Shown in pieces: positions 26,201 through 34,778 of a DNA stretch of 64,000 nucleotides; within the stretch, counting starts at the first letter, position 1, and every line of letters begins with the position of its first letter. The stretch lies in assembly GCA_002633005.1 (NCBI GenBank), contig NMRA01000648.1:78467-142466 (forward strand), read 5' to 3'. The notes under the pieces are model-generated. The model had not been told where the DNA came from, did not search any database, and saw only the letters and a list, made by a program, of their open reading frames with translations. Source of the DNA: Phoronis australis. Its lineage: Eukaryota; Phoronida; Phoronidae. Made by a program: the position numbers and the translations under genes.

Positions 26201-28965
26201 TTAAAGCCCCATACAGTGCAGTTGTGCTTATTCTTTATGAAGCTGAAATGATTACCAAATACGCTAATTTTTGCGAATTGTCATTTTCCTGTTGACCTAT
26301 AGAAATGTGCAGCGATCAAAATGAAGTACCGCGGTATTCTCTTTGTTTGCGTTTGATTTGTTTGTGTGTGTAATTATTTTTAGACCTTTCTTAAGAAGGC
26401 CTTTGAAAAATTTTAAGTTTTGTGTTAACTTGTTTATGAACAAAAGTTCCACATGCAAGAAAAGTATGTTTTTAATTGCAGGTAGCTGGATAAAAACTTG
26501 CTATGCACAAGATTCGAGAATAATTATCAGTGCATTTAAAAACAAAATGACAAACTGAATAACCACATAAATACAAAGAAACAACATTGTTAAAAACTAT
26601 TATAATTTCCCCAATGCAAGGGAGTCCATAATCAGCTATATCAAGGGCTGAATTTCTGAATTAGGTTCAATTCTCTCAGGTTATTGTTGAAGGATTGCTT
26701 TTCACTTTGTCCAAAGGTAAAATAGACGGTCAGGAGGCAGGTTTCAGTCGTTTTCTCTCACCTGTAACAAAATAATCAGAGAAATATTAGCAAATTATAA
26801 AACAAAACGCAAGACAAAACTACTTTGGTAAGGCAGAACATGCTTGAAGTTTCATCTTCATGTTTATATGTAGAAACTAATAATCTTTGTACCCAAGTCT
26901 TATTTAAGATCTGAATTAAAATATGTGAAACAGGCTAAACGTGATTTAACAATGTCTTGTTTCATTACATCTAAAATGTGCTTCTGATCTCAACAAGTAA
27001 AATTCATTCTAGGTGTCAAATTTTAGTCCAATGCAATATGTTACGACATTTACTGAATAGCTTATTCATGTTAATTCGGTAACTAATCTGGTAGTCCCGA
27101 GGGCGGGGTCCGCTTCAAAATAAGGAAACTCACTCATCTAGAGAATTTTATTGGACATGGCATAGCTTTGAAGAGAAACTGCTGTAAAGAAGCCACCCTT
27201 GACTTCTGAGCGTCACGTAGCAAACACCGCTTATATTGGGCGAACTCCCATCCAGGACAATATGGGAAAATGTGCTGCTAACCTTCCCGGCATCCGAGTC
27301 CCGGGTGCATTTCCGAAAAGAAACACTTAGTTGCACTCAATAAAACCGTTATTCAGTGGGGTAACTGTTGGGGATAACATCACCGAACGATGTCGATAGA
27401 AATTAATTGCTAAAAACTTACCTAGTAACGTTATGTAGTCTCCCAAATGCATAGAGCACACACGGGGCTTCGGCATCCACACCTTTTGTCAGTTAGTTGA
27501 CCCTTTTGACCAATATGTAGTAACCTTAGGTCTTTTGGGAATTTGTGGCCACCTGTCGAAGACTTGCACCGGGGAAAATAGCAATAATAAGGCTTTGCGC
27601 GACGACTTATTTTCATAAAAATTCCGTCTTTTCACCAGCTGTTTACATGCAGACATCGACGCATGCGCAATTCAATCGCCTCTAGCACAGCAGCGACACC
27701 GCGAGTAGAATTCTCCGAATAGCCCCATTGGCGACAACGAAGCATGAATAAAATAAACAAAAAATGAACAGAATTACACGCATTTATCTCAGACTACACT
27801 TCAACAGATGTTGTTTTTTGTCACATATATCGTTTTTTACGTGAGTGTGTTCTTCTTTTGTATTTGGGCACTGACCCTCAACTTCCCCGGCTTTTTAACC
27901 AAATTACCGCCTCACTCGCATGTAGTTCCAGAGTTCGGGCATCATGTCCACTAGCACAATACTCTGATAATATCTACATTCTTCTTTGCAACCGGTTATC
28001 AGGGTTTCAAAGCAGATTTGTCAATTTAATTAGGAAATCGAGTTTTGTACGACTCACTTTATTGGCTGTAAAACCGTACGAGTCCCTTTATGATAATACT
28101 CAACAATACTGAAATCATGACGTTTAATGGGTTGGCTTGCTTTTCTCACGCGATTCATAGGAAAAACGAATAACGACTTACAGTATTGATCAAAACTAAG
28201 GTCTTTACTGGTAAACGGGTTAGTTATTTTAAACTTACACCAGGAAATATATTTTGAATCATTCCCTTTAATGCCAACAAAATTACAAAACAATAAGCAA
28301 GAACACAAAGAGCAACATTAACAATGATAGCAACAAGAACCACAACAACAACATTTATAAATTATTTCCTCCAGTATGCAATGAATACAGAATCTTTTGT
28401 GAAGCTTCTTACCTCACTATTGTAGATCGGAAGAACCTTGTATGGATTGACTGTGACTAACACGTCACCGATGAAAGTCTGGAAATTTAAACGGTGGCAC
28501 ATAGTCATAGATAGTGTAACATGGTGTTTCTGTCTGCTTTGATGCACAACTAAATCACATGTTGGCACGCATCCATTTTACCTACTAGATTTTGCTCTTT
28601 TGAGCATTTCATGGTCTCGCGTGCAGGACGTTGAATAAAATGTAACTGAATATTTAAGAAAATTAGGGACATTGGATTTTCAGCAGCGATTGTGAAATAA
28701 AAGCATACCTTAAGCTATTTGAAAAAGCAATAGGGAAACGATTACCCACACAGAACGCTGCAGAAAATAGTATCCTTTACGATATAAGAATTGTATTATG
28801 CAAAAGGAGGCAATTTTTTTCACTCACGTAGTATTTTGTTTTCTCATATCGTCGTTTCAGATAGTCTAGAATGATATTCGCATCAAGGACTTCAAGTGTT
28901 GACAGGTCGTCTGGTTCGGACCGTTGGATTCGGCTACTGGCTGCTTCACGACTTTTCATAACTCG
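431..28965 (-). CDS. Chitin synthase with N-terminal myosin motor domain (5' part; 19 exons, 3' end outside window)
   Basis: Spliced minus-strand gene. Exons, 5' to 3': 28965-28828, 28478-28413, 16680-16453, 15645-15531, 14699-14549, 14075-13955, 13733-13616, 13187-12983, 12329-12101, 11798-11637, 11497-11235, 10128-10059, 9580-9375, 7856-7745, 5420-5265, 4584-4124, 3612-3414, 1966-1811, 1563-431. All have AG/GT borders and compatible phases, giving 4289 nt (1429 codons plus 2). Residues 1-780 form a myosin head with one IQ motif, 781-933 a charged linker, and 934-1429 a multi-pass membrane region of animal chitin synthase type. By family knowledge the enzyme polymerises UDP-GlcNAc into chitin at the plasma membrane, and the motor is thought to link it to actin. 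The catalytic GT2 core (expected EDR and QRRRW-type motifs) is not in the window. The true start is uncertain: Met3 in exon 1, a more upstream ATG at 29110-29112 in the same open frame, or an earlier exon. No internal stop or frameshift was seen. Confidence 0.93.
1811..1966 (-). CDS. Exon 18: chitin synthase membrane segment 2
   Basis: Encodes residues 1001-1052 with one membrane helix around 1015-1035 ([20 protein letters not shown]). The acceptor is cactttccag before CAT, which is phase 0 and fits exon 17. The open frame extends further upstream but is not needed. Donor GTAAGT. Confidence 0.9.
3414..3612 (-). CDS. Exon 17: first chitin synthase membrane segment
   Basis: Encodes residues 934-1000. 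ETWDVFQ is the conserved entry to the animal chitin synthase membrane region. A hydrophobic helix at about 963-979 is followed by [12 protein letters not shown] (family VISKGTLLFMTS). Acceptor taatttcag, donor GTAAGT. Confidence 0.95.
4124..4584 (-). CDS. Exon 16: charged linker between motor and chitin synthase
   Basis: Encodes residues 781-933. A short charged helix ([18 protein letters not shown]) is followed by a Ser/Pro/Glu-rich, probably disordered stretch. PPPPY at 891-895 contains PPxY, the class of motif bound by WW domains (inference). The tail is acidic ([12 protein letters not shown]). Acceptor tttaatag. Donor GTAGGT inside CCTCAGTAG removes an apparent TAG stop and restores the frame to exon 17. 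Confidence 0.92.
5265..5420 (-). CDS. Exon 15: lever arm with one IQ motif
   Basis: Encodes residues 729-780. [12 protein letters not shown] completes the motor (family KVFLRxxxxxxLE). [14 protein letters not shown] at about 752-765 is one IQ motif (Q..R.RG...R), a predicted calmodulin or light-chain site. Acceptor atttcag, donor GTAAGA. Confidence 0.95.
5421..7744 (-). other. Intron 14 of the chitin synthase
   Basis: 2.3 kb, AT-rich, with no exon fitting the phase between exons 14 and 15. No repeat family recognised. Confidence 0.7.
7745..7856 (-). CDS. Exon 14: myosin converter
   Basis: Encodes residues 691-728. It begins with the split Arg-Tyr that completes DFLERY and continues through [11 protein letters not shown] to QDYAVGSSK, corresponding to the converter and the family's YxxGxTKVFL junction. 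Acceptor ctttag, donor GTAAAC. Confidence 0.9.
7857..9374 (-). other. Intron 13 of the chitin synthase
   Basis: 1.5 kb. Contains a short TACATG/TATA palindromic tract near 8945-8972. Open frames at 8396-8602 and 8639-8863 show no family motif, and the exon 13/14 phase is satisfied without them. Confidence 0.65.
9375..9580 (-). CDS. Exon 13: myosin actin-binding segment and SH1/converter
   Basis: Encodes residues 623-690. [15 protein letters not shown] leads into WFVRCIKPN (family HFVRCIxPN), then [18 protein letters not shown] (family QLRxxGxLExxRIxRxGY) and DFLERY. Acceptor atttctag, donor GTGAGT, ending in phase 2. Confidence 0.97.
10059..10128 (-). CDS. Exon 12: myosin loop 2 to helix
   Basis: A 70-bp exon encoding residues 599-622 ending in QSTVLAHFK. 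It bridges loop 2 to the actin-binding exon. Acceptor aactttcag, donor GTAACT; the phase fits both neighbours exactly. Confidence 0.85.
10304..10372. repeat. (AAC)n microsatellite
   Basis: Nearly pure CAA/AAC triplets with a few substitutions, in the intron between exons 11 and 12. Confidence 0.95.
11235..11497 (-). CDS. Exon 11: myosin head and basic loop 2
   Basis: Encodes residues 512-598. [19 protein letters not shown] matches VxYxxxGFLxKNxDxLxxD. The exon then runs into a long basic stretch ([11 protein letters not shown], then [16 protein letters not shown]) at the place of actin-binding loop 2. Acceptor atttacag, donor GTAAGA, ending in phase 2. An alternative donor at the TCAAGGTACAC site would skip the basic loop, but would break the phase to exon 12. 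Confidence 0.9.
11637..11798 (-). CDS. Exon 10: myosin lower 50K region
   Basis: Encodes residues 458-511, from [12 protein letters not shown] (family GILDLLDEECxFP) to [10 protein letters not shown] (family FxIxHYAGxV). Acceptor tttccag, donor GTGAGC, phase 0. Confidence 0.95.
12101..12329 (-). CDS. Exon 9: myosin switch II and relay helix
   Basis: Encodes residues 381-457. Switch II reads DMSGFE at 393-398 (usual DIxGFE; Met for Ile), followed by [20 protein letters not shown] and the relay helix. The exon ends LLDLFKA. Acceptor atttcaag, donor GTAAGT, phase 0. Confidence 0.97.
12331..12362. repeat. (AAAAAT)n microsatellite
   Basis: Short tandem AAAATA units immediately upstream of the exon 9 acceptor on the minus strand, where they read as T-rich sequence and form its polypyrimidine region. 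Confidence 0.85.
12983..13187 (-). CDS. Exon 8: myosin head, TEDS site and RDALAK helix
   Basis: Encodes residues 313-380. [17 protein letters not shown] is the classic RDALAKxIYxRLFxWIV block. Glu338 sits 16 residues before Asp354 of DALAK, so by the TEDS rule the site is acidic, which suggests a motor not needing phosphorylation there (inference). Acceptor gttgtag, donor GTAAAT, ending in phase 2. Confidence 0.95.
13226..13320 (+). repeat. Dispersed repeat with GCGAG..AATCACGCAAcACCAC and ATGGCGGCCACTG
   Basis: Shares order and sequence with 47306-47450: a GTTTT(c/g)GT(g)gACCA start, GCGAG(g)AAAA, a CACGC-rich middle, then AAATGGCGGCCACTG and TTGGT..GTGAGG. The other copy has extra sequence in the middle. 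Identity of the family unknown. Confidence 0.6.
13616..13733 (-). CDS. Exon 7: myosin head, AAILHLGN segment
   Basis: Encodes residues 274-312. [16 protein letters not shown] corresponds to the conserved xxxLAAILHLGNIxF of myosins. Acceptor tcttacag, donor GTAAGA, ending in phase 1. Confidence 0.95.
13955..14075 (-). CDS. Exon 6: myosin head
   Basis: Encodes residues 233-273 (through [20 protein letters not shown]), matching the usual stretch between the YLLEKSRV segment and the next helix. Acceptor attcatttag, donor GTAAAT. The flanking intron on the 3' side of the + strand holds an (ATT)n-rich tract. Confidence 0.92.
14100..14330. repeat. (ATT/ACT)n microsatellite
   Basis: Long tract of TTA, CTA and ATT triplets in the intron between exons 5 and 6. 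The Asn-rich minus-strand open frame over it is a by-product. Confidence 0.95.
14549..14699 (-). CDS. Exon 5: myosin head, YLLEKSRV segment
   Basis: Encodes residues 183-232, including [15 protein letters not shown] and [11 protein letters not shown], both typical of myosin heads ([17 protein letters not shown]). Acceptor tttacag, donor GTATGG; enters in phase 1 and leaves in phase 2. Confidence 0.95.
15531..15645 (-). CDS. Exon 4: myosin switch I
   Basis: Encodes residues 145-182. [12 protein letters not shown] is followed by switch [10 protein letters not shown] at residues 160-168, canonical for an active myosin ATPase. Acceptor tcgtag, donor GTAAAG, ending in phase 1. The exon is too short for a simple open-frame call and was found by reading the strand. 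Confidence 0.95.
16453..16680 (-). CDS. Exon 3: myosin P-loop
   Basis: Encodes residues 69-144. It carries the ATP-binding P-loop GESGSGKTE at residues 110-118, preceded by [15 protein letters not shown] (the family's PHIFAVADxAYxxM region). Acceptor attccag, donor GTGGGT. It is separated from exon 2 by an 11.7-kb intron. Confidence 0.97.
17369..17513. mobile_element. Short inverted-repeat element, copy 1
   Basis: Starts with CGTTCAGTAACGCTAGGACC and ends with the inverse (GGTCCTAGCGTTACTGAACG). Interior shares AAAAAGCAAGACTTCG and CGTGTATTTTAAATGAGAACAC with the other copies. About 145 bp, no coding capacity: a MITE-like nonautonomous element. Confidence 0.88.
18049..18210. repeat. 18-bp minisatellite, 9 units
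   Basis: Nine head-to-tail units of cacatatgtacgaatata; eight are identical and the last has changed bases. Because 18 is a multiple of 3, minus-strand frames read repeated VHMCIF or YVYIRT; these are not genes. Confidence 0.97.
18565..18697. mobile_element. Short inverted-repeat element, degenerate copy
   Basis: Contains AAAATACACGGCAATATCTCGCGTAAT and TAGCGAGGTTCTAGCGAGGTCC-type segments of the CGTTCAGTAACG family in reverse orientation, with eroded termini. Confidence 0.6.
19440..19680. repeat. Cluster of TACCCATTTGGTA-type palindromes
   Basis: At least seven variants of (TA)CCCA(C/T)TTGGTA spaced 15-45 bp apart. The core TACC-N5-GGTA is an interrupted palindrome. Spacing is irregular, so this is a loose tandem repeat rather than a clean satellite. 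Confidence 0.7.
20759..20927. mobile_element. Foldback (hairpin) element
   Basis: Near-perfect inverted repeat about 80 bp per arm: ATAGATTATTACATG at the left and CATGTAATAATCTAT at the right. Arms share GTCGTTATCCC, CTAGAGCC, GGATTTT and GAATTATC/GACAATTC, and meet at a GC-rich loop (CCCGAGGGGCGTTAGCCCCGAGGG, positions 20831-20854). No coding capacity. Confidence 0.85.
21457..21530 (+). mobile_element. tRNA-derived SINE head
   Basis: Has an A-box-like GTGTAGTGGTAAAG and a strong B-box GGGTTCGAATCC in the right order, as in tRNA genes. The T-stem has mismatched pairs and the acceptor ends do not pair, so it is unlikely to be a functional tRNA; a SINE head transcribed by RNA polymerase III fits better. 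Downstream boundary not visible. Confidence 0.6.
25824..25864 (+). promoter_or_regulatory. YY1-like ATGGCGGC start site with possible first mini-exon
   Basis: CCAATATGGCGGC matches the YY1-type motif (AAnATGGCGGC) often placed over the start codon of housekeeping genes. From ATG at 25829 a 12-codon basic peptide ([12 protein letters not shown]) ends at a GTTAGG donor-like site in phase 0. No second exon was found, so the gene is unproven. Confidence 0.25.
27422..27616 (-). pseudogene. Decayed THAP-domain first exon
   Basis: From ATG at 27614-27616 the frame reads [20 protein letters not shown], the N-terminal half of a THAP (C2CH) zinc finger. After that the rest of the domain continues in another frame: KVTTYW ... 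[17 protein letters not shown], with the C-x2-H pair and the conserved Trp and Pro. A one-base loss and one in-frame TGA separate the halves. The exon ends at ACTAG/GTAAGT. An NRF1-like GCGCATGCG lies about 45 bp upstream. Either a pseudogene (stray THAP gene or P-element-type transposase) or assembly errors. Confidence 0.65.
28413..28478 (-). CDS. Exon 2: myosin purine-binding loop
   Basis: A 66-bp exon encoding residues 47-68 with [28 protein letters not shown] matches the NPxxxxxY purine-binding loop of myosins. Acceptor ttccag, donor GTAAGA; phase 0 on both sides. Confidence 0.93.
28828..28965 (-). CDS. Exon 1: start of myosin motor
   Basis: Encodes residues 1-46, including [22 protein letters not shown], the usual opening of a myosin head, here with DDLS at residues 19-22. 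The acceptor is tgtttcag before CGA and the donor is GTGAGT. ATG at 28957-28959 (residue 3) could be the start. Alternatively the frame stays open upstream to an ATG at 29110-29112, giving 49 extra residues. No SH3-like N-terminal myosin subdomain is visible. Confidence 0.85.
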
Positions 28966-30374
28966 CTGAAACACGGACAAAGAACCACTGGTTGGATGGT
29001 AATGATTCACCAGAAGGGTATACATTGACATCGAGGCTCCTTTTTCCAAACCATAATAATGTGACACGCTTGATTTCGTTTTGGGTTGCGTTTTGTTTTT
29101 CACAAGTTCCATTTTTTAAAACTGAACGCTTTGTTGATTCCTGAAAGTTCATGTACCAGAGTGAAACAAGACTTTTTGTTTACTATGTTTCTCACTCCCG
29201 CTCGATCGTAGTGCTTCATCACATAAATAGAGGTCGCTTAGAACATTCTGATCCCTAATTCCCGTTTATGCTTTTCCATGTTTTAACTCTATTCTCTCAG
29301 ACTGCTCTTTCTTTGTTTTTGTTGTGAGGTGTGTTTTGGTTTGCAAAGTAATTAGCAAAAATTTGAAAATAACGCGACAGTATACCTTCAAGCTACACAA
29401 ATATACTTGCTTAACCAAAACACGTGCGTTCGAACAGGGCATGTGTATATATTAGGCCTACTTGCTTACTAAGTCGTAATTAGGTATTTTGCCAAGTATT
29501 ATGTTGTTACGAAGTAGTGTCATGGGATATTTCTGTCATTGCAACTTAGTTATTTCTCTTGCCGCATTCCAGTCGAGCAGTGACTGTTTCCATGGTAATT
29601 ACCGAGGCTCGTGGTGGTCATTTGTTATTACGCCTGTATTCAATTTTCGCTTGCGTGCACCGAGTTGAAACAAGCAATTGCAATGTCACTACTACGCCTC
29701 CTGAAGCTAGATTGGTGAAAAATATACTCATGGTTAGCCTTGTTAGCCTTATTGAAACTTTCAGTGATACGTTTTGTATCAAGGTGAGATCATACAAATG
29801 AGTCATTACATACAGGTATCTCAGTTTCAGAGACACGTTTTAATTCAACGCAATGCAAAGCAACAACCATGTTGAAAATCTAACAAATTTAATCTTGTTT
29901 AAACAAGTCACATTTAGACCCTTATTACCCCATGGTTTTACAAAATTGTGACTATTTTCTTTTTCCGGGGTCGGTCTGATGTTTCCCTGTCCCTATATTC
30001 CCCGTCCCAATGTTCCTCCTACTTGTTAATTCAATTTCTGCGTTTAAGAATGGTATTTTGATGCACCTTAGGTGCATAACCGTAGGCGCATGCGCCGAAA
30101 CAGTAACGAAAAAACATTTACTTGATTATATCACGGTTTTCAGCATAGGATCTATCTTCAATTTTAATTAGCAATAGATTGTATAATCAAAACAAAGAAC
30201 TTGATTTCCGATACATTGAAAATATGGAAAGGGCCGGGGGATAATCGGGACGGGGGAGCATAGGGCCGTGCGAACATAGGAACGAGGGAAAAATCAATTG
30301 GGGGAATGTAAGGACAGAGGAATACAAGGACAGGAAACAGAGGCACGGACCCCTGTTTGTAAAGCTCTACGTAT
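28966..30374. other. Upstream flank of the chitin synthase exons
   Basis: Holds the in-frame extension of exon 1 to an ATG at 29110-29112 and otherwise no recognised gene. GCGCATGCGCC at about 30088 resembles an NRF1 site. Confidence 0.5.
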
Positions 30375-30978
30375 CATGCGCGCACCCAGGGGGGCTCCGG
30401 GGACTCGAACGAGCCCCCCCCCCCNNNNNNNNNNNNNNNNNNNNNNNNNNNNNNNNNNNNNNNNNNNNNNNNNNNNNNNNNNNNNNNNNNNNNNNNNNNN
30501 NNNNNNNNNNNNNNNNNNNNNNNNNNNNNNNNNNNNNNNNNNNNNNNNNNNNNNNNNNNNNNNNNNNNNNNNNNNNNNNNNNNNNNNNNNNNNNNNNNNN
30601 NNNNNNNNNNNNNNNNNNNNNNNNNNNNNNNNNNNNNNNNNNNNNNNNNNNNNNNNNNNNNNNNNNNNNNNNNNNNNNNNNNNNNNNNNNNNNNNNNNNN
30701 NNNNNNNNNNNNNNNNNNNNNNNNNNNNNNNNNNNNNNNNNNNNNNNNNNNNNNNNNNNNNNNNNNNNNNNNNNNNNNNNNNNNNNNNNNNNNNNNNNNN
30801 NNNNNNNNNNNNNNNNNNNNNNNNNNNNNNNNNNNNNNNNNNNNNNNNNNNNNNNNNNNNNNNNNNNNNNNNNNNNNNNNNNNNNNNNNNNNNNNNNNNN
30901 NNNNNNNNNNNNNNNNNNNNNNTCGCCAGAAATTCGAGCCCCCCCCCCCCCATATCTCAAAGGCTGGGTGCGCGCATG
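30375..30978. mobile_element. Inverted-repeat element with CATGCGCGCACCCAG ends, copy 1 (contains gap)
   Basis: Perfect 15-bp terminal inverted repeats CATGCGCGCACCCAG (30375-30389) and its complement (30964-30978). Next to them are C/G runs and CTCGAACGAGCCCC. The interior is an assembly gap, probably because of the homopolymer runs. Open frames across the gap are artefacts. Confidence 0.8.
30425..30922. other. Assembly gap (N run)
   Basis: 498 unresolved bases flanked by a poly-C run; lies inside the inverted-repeat element. Confidence 1.
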
Positions 30979-30999
30979 CATATTCCAAAGGTACTTTGC

Positions 31000-33900
31000 C
31001 TTTGGAATTTTCACTCAAGTATTTTCGATGAATGCATAAATCAGATACGGGAGGGCTTACGTATCTGGCTCTTTGCGTTTTGAACGCAAACAACTCCGCT
31101 CCAACATTGTATCTGTACCAAGTGATAGTATTGAACAGTCATAGGCTTGCGGAACTTTGATTTAAAAACGTCGCAGTGAAGATGCATTATGGCAGATTAG
31201 AGGAGTGAGTGAGTTTGATTTTTGAACGGTATAACAAACTATGTCGTTTTTGTCTGATTCACAGAAATGCTAGTTGGCGTCCTTTAAATTCAATTACACC
31301 TTTTTGTTTTTGCTCTTTTAATTTTGCTTTGACTACAAAAACAAATAATAATTCTTGAAAATAAACGCATCTTATTTGAAATCTCAAGCGTTGTGTTATA
31401 TAACGAAGAGGGTACTGCGAAAAATGGTTTTGTTGAGATTGGTGGGACAAAACGCTCATTATGCGCAACATAGTTTTGTGGCCTTCAAAGTCGGGGGTGG
31501 TTTGAGCACCTACTCTTCCATTGGTGTCTGAACTTCTTTTCATACGAACACTAAAAGGCCGACTATTGAAATTTGGGGGTCATTGGAGAGAACTGTGACA
31601 CTAACTATCGCGGCAGGAAATGATGACCAGTGAAAACTGAGGACGAGAGAAGGGAAATTGGTTATACGACGGAAAAGAAACTGCCCCCTCAAAATGATTT
31701 TTACATTTTGACGGTTTGGACTATTGCGTATAAGGTCCCCAATTCTGTTTGTCAACAGTTCAAATTCCAGTTAGGGAGACAGGCCATCATTTTCCAAGAA
31801 ACTAGTTATTCTTCACAAACACCCGTTTTCCCAAACATGATTATTATAATAGTCAATTTTTTACAGAAACTCCAAATAAATAGATGGCTTATTTATGCAG
31901 CCTGCGTTTCCGTCATCGAGACTGTGACACTGGTGTGATTGGCAGCACGATCAAAACTTTGTGCCATACTGGAAGGGTCAATAACAGTTTCCTGGAACGG
32001 GACCAACGTGAACTGATTAGGTCAGTGAGCAAAACTTCGTTAAGGTCAAAACAAGAGGGACACAAATGGGCAGTAAAATGTCGTAACGGTTGTTGACAAA
32101 CATCAAATCGAATAATGACACTGCCAAATTCGAGATCAACACGACATCTTGTTCCAAGAAGAAAAATTCAACTAAGTGTTTTAACTCGGATTTGGGACAT
32201 GTCATAAAGGTTTTGCCAAGAGGTAGTTACTCTGGTAGAGATCTGAGCGAGGTCTTAAACCTTCCGGGAGATGTGGTCTGTTTGTCAGGTGGGTCATGCG
32301 ATCTCGTCGTTTTCTTTATTCGTCTAAAAATAGGTATCTCCAGCTATGCCTCAGGAAATCGTGTCCTTTAAATTTCAGATGATTAAAATTGAACTGTATG
32401 TTTCATTTACTGGGTACCTTTGTTATGGTTCTGTTTCTTAAAATATCTTTTTAAGAGGGTTCGCCAAAGTTTTAATGCAGCTTGACGTTTTTTCAATTTG
32501 CGTATTTTGTATTTTGGTCTTTGTCTACTACAAATCTGCAAAAATGTGGGGATCTCCGAATTAATTTTCCGTTACAACCACCTAAACGAAGATACCTCTG
32601 GCAAAAACGAGAAATTTACATGAGCTACTGAAAAGTAACATCTAATTATACAAATACTTTAATTCTTTTGAGAATGGTTTAATTTCGTTGAACAAGGTTA
32701 GTGTTATATTCTAAGGACTTGAATTATACTTCCTGGTTTACTGGTCGGCGTAAGTTAACTTATGTCCAGATTCTAAAGACCTCAAATTTTAGCGTTTTGG
32801 CTTCTATACTGAAAGTTACACCCTTATTTTTTCTTTTATTCTTCATTCTGATGTCCATCGTGTTTTGTATCAAATAAGAAAAAGTGGGGATTATCGACTT
32901 CGTTTTGAGCTATTTTAGCTCAAACAACGTCATTAAAAATGTCCTATTGAACCTTCTCGAAAGCGAATCAATTTGAAGAGCACGATTATCCCACTGGATT
33001 TCAATAGATGGCGATTATGTTATGTTGTTAGGATTGTGAAATAGGTTTAGCTGATGTGAACAGACGTTTTGCCGTTAATAAATTTAAATTTGCCGTTTGA
33101 ATTAAGTCACACCAACGTCTGCACTTGTGTTTACCAATTGTTTAATGTGACGTCATCATGAACTTTGATGTCACGCACTAACATTAAACGCTAAAATAAA
33201 AAAACAACATCAACAACAAATCATCATTTAGCAAACTGTGTCGAAACTTTTAAAAACGTATTTTTAACCCATACGAATACTATTACATTTTTCATGAAAC
33301 CTATATGTTTACGAAAACAACAATAACAATAAATATTTCATTTTCACGCCGAGCGCGAAACTTCGAAATTCTGTCCTATCTTTATTCAAAAATGTTTAAC
33401 ATTCGAACATTTAAAACTACGATTCTTTACTACGGCAACTGCTAAAACTAATACCATGCGTAATAAAAGGAATATCACTCGATTCTTAGATAAGACAGTT
33501 ATCTAAATTCGTTTTTACAATTTGATCATCGTTGTCATTTTTTCCAGTAGCGGCCCCCAATGCCAGTGTGTACATAAAACTGCACCTCTGGTTGTACTTA
33601 GTACCTAGTCTACATTCTTAACTGTGATACCCCGAGGGTATCTCAAGTAGTTGCTTTTGAAAACAATACTGAAACAACAAGGAGCACGCAAGCGTTTTTT
33701 CATTCAGCGTCAAAAGTAAAAGTGCTATTTACTTAGTGGATGAAATGGAATGTTTGAGGGGGAGTCAATATGAATTGACGTGTTTGGCACACCGGGTTTA
33801 GAGCCGTACGCAGAGTTAGGGTGTGTCTCCCAAATGGCACTAAGCCACTCGACCAGTTAATGGTGCTACGATTTCTCAACTGGACTCAGAGACTGTGGCC

Positions 33901-34260
33901 ATCTTTGAGGCCCTAAAAATGAACACCTTTTTCCATTTTATTTTCAAGAAATTTTGTAGTTGCATTCCAACATTCTTTGGATTGCTTACTGGACTACTGC
34001 ATAAAAGGCAATGATTTATAAAATGCTGTATTGTAGTATTCCAAATGATCAATTTGTTTTCAAAGTTTTTAAAACATTTAAGTTTTTTTGTTCTGTGACA
34101 CCAAGCTTGGCGCATAAAATGACACATCGTGAAAAGTCAACTCGAAAGATCTCAAGAGATAACAATCTGTCTGTTCTTCGGAAGCCCGGAAATCATCTCC
34201 AAGCTGACAAAGGAACAATTTGAGACTAATTTCGTAAAGTTTAAATGAAAAGCCTGGGTA
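31000..34260. other. Stretch without a recognised gene
   Basis: Low GC. The + frame 32090-32371 is open and ends near a GTGGGT donor-like site, but lacks an acceptor and any family motif. Nothing else is supported. Confidence 0.5.
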
Positions 34261-34263
34261 GAG

Positions 34264-34400
34264 TTCAGTAACGCTAGGACCTCGCAAAAAAGCAAAACCT
34301 CGCGAGATTACGTGAGATATTGTTGTGTATTTTATACGAGAACGCGTGACTTTGGCTAAAGTTTAACGAGGTCCTAGAGTAGGTCTTAGCGCTGCTACTA
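34264..34400. mobile_element. Short inverted-repeat element, copy 2
   Basis: Begins GTTCAGTAACGCTAGGACCTCGC and contains GCGAGATTACGTGAGATATTG; the right terminus is eroded (TTAGCGCTGCTACTAA). Confidence 0.8.
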
Positions 34401-34778
34401 AATTATACCCGGGTTTTGTGGTGGGTGACCTTTTGACCTTGAAGAACGTGACTAGATGACGCCATTGTTGGTTTACTGTGATAATCCAGTCTATGGAATA
34501 ATATACAAAAACCTTTTACTTTGCCGTAAATACAAGACAAGTGTCAAAAGTCAATAGGTGTTAAGTCAAACCCCCCTTGAATACCGTGCACTTTAAGACA
34601 AATGGAATGACATGTATCGTTACTTGAGCCAGTTATATTGAAATAAATCACATGTTTGTACGATATTTGCTAAACCTAAAAAGTTACCTAGCAGTGAACG
34701 CCAACAGATTTTAGAAATTGCCCACTCAAGACATACAAAATGAAACTACGTTTGAATCCAGGTACGAAAAGTGTAATA

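Larger units (their letters stand above)
16681..28412 (-). other. Intron 2 of the chitin synthase (11.7 kb)
   Basis: Separates the purine-loop exon from the P-loop exon. It contains short inverted-repeat elements (17369-17513, 18565-18697), an 18-bp minisatellite, a TACC/GGTA repeat cluster, a foldback element, a tRNA-derived SINE head, a YY1-like ATGGCGGC site and a decayed THAP exon. Stretches 22000-24000 and 26100-27300 show nothing I can name. Confidence 0.7.

Noticed and set aside
30294-31093. Four long frames of 215-261 residues
   Set aside because: They exist only because the N run contains no stops; flanks are poly-C runs of an inverted-repeat element.
32090-32371. Possible + exon ending at GTGGGT
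   Set aside because: No acceptor upstream within the open part of the frame and no recognised motif.
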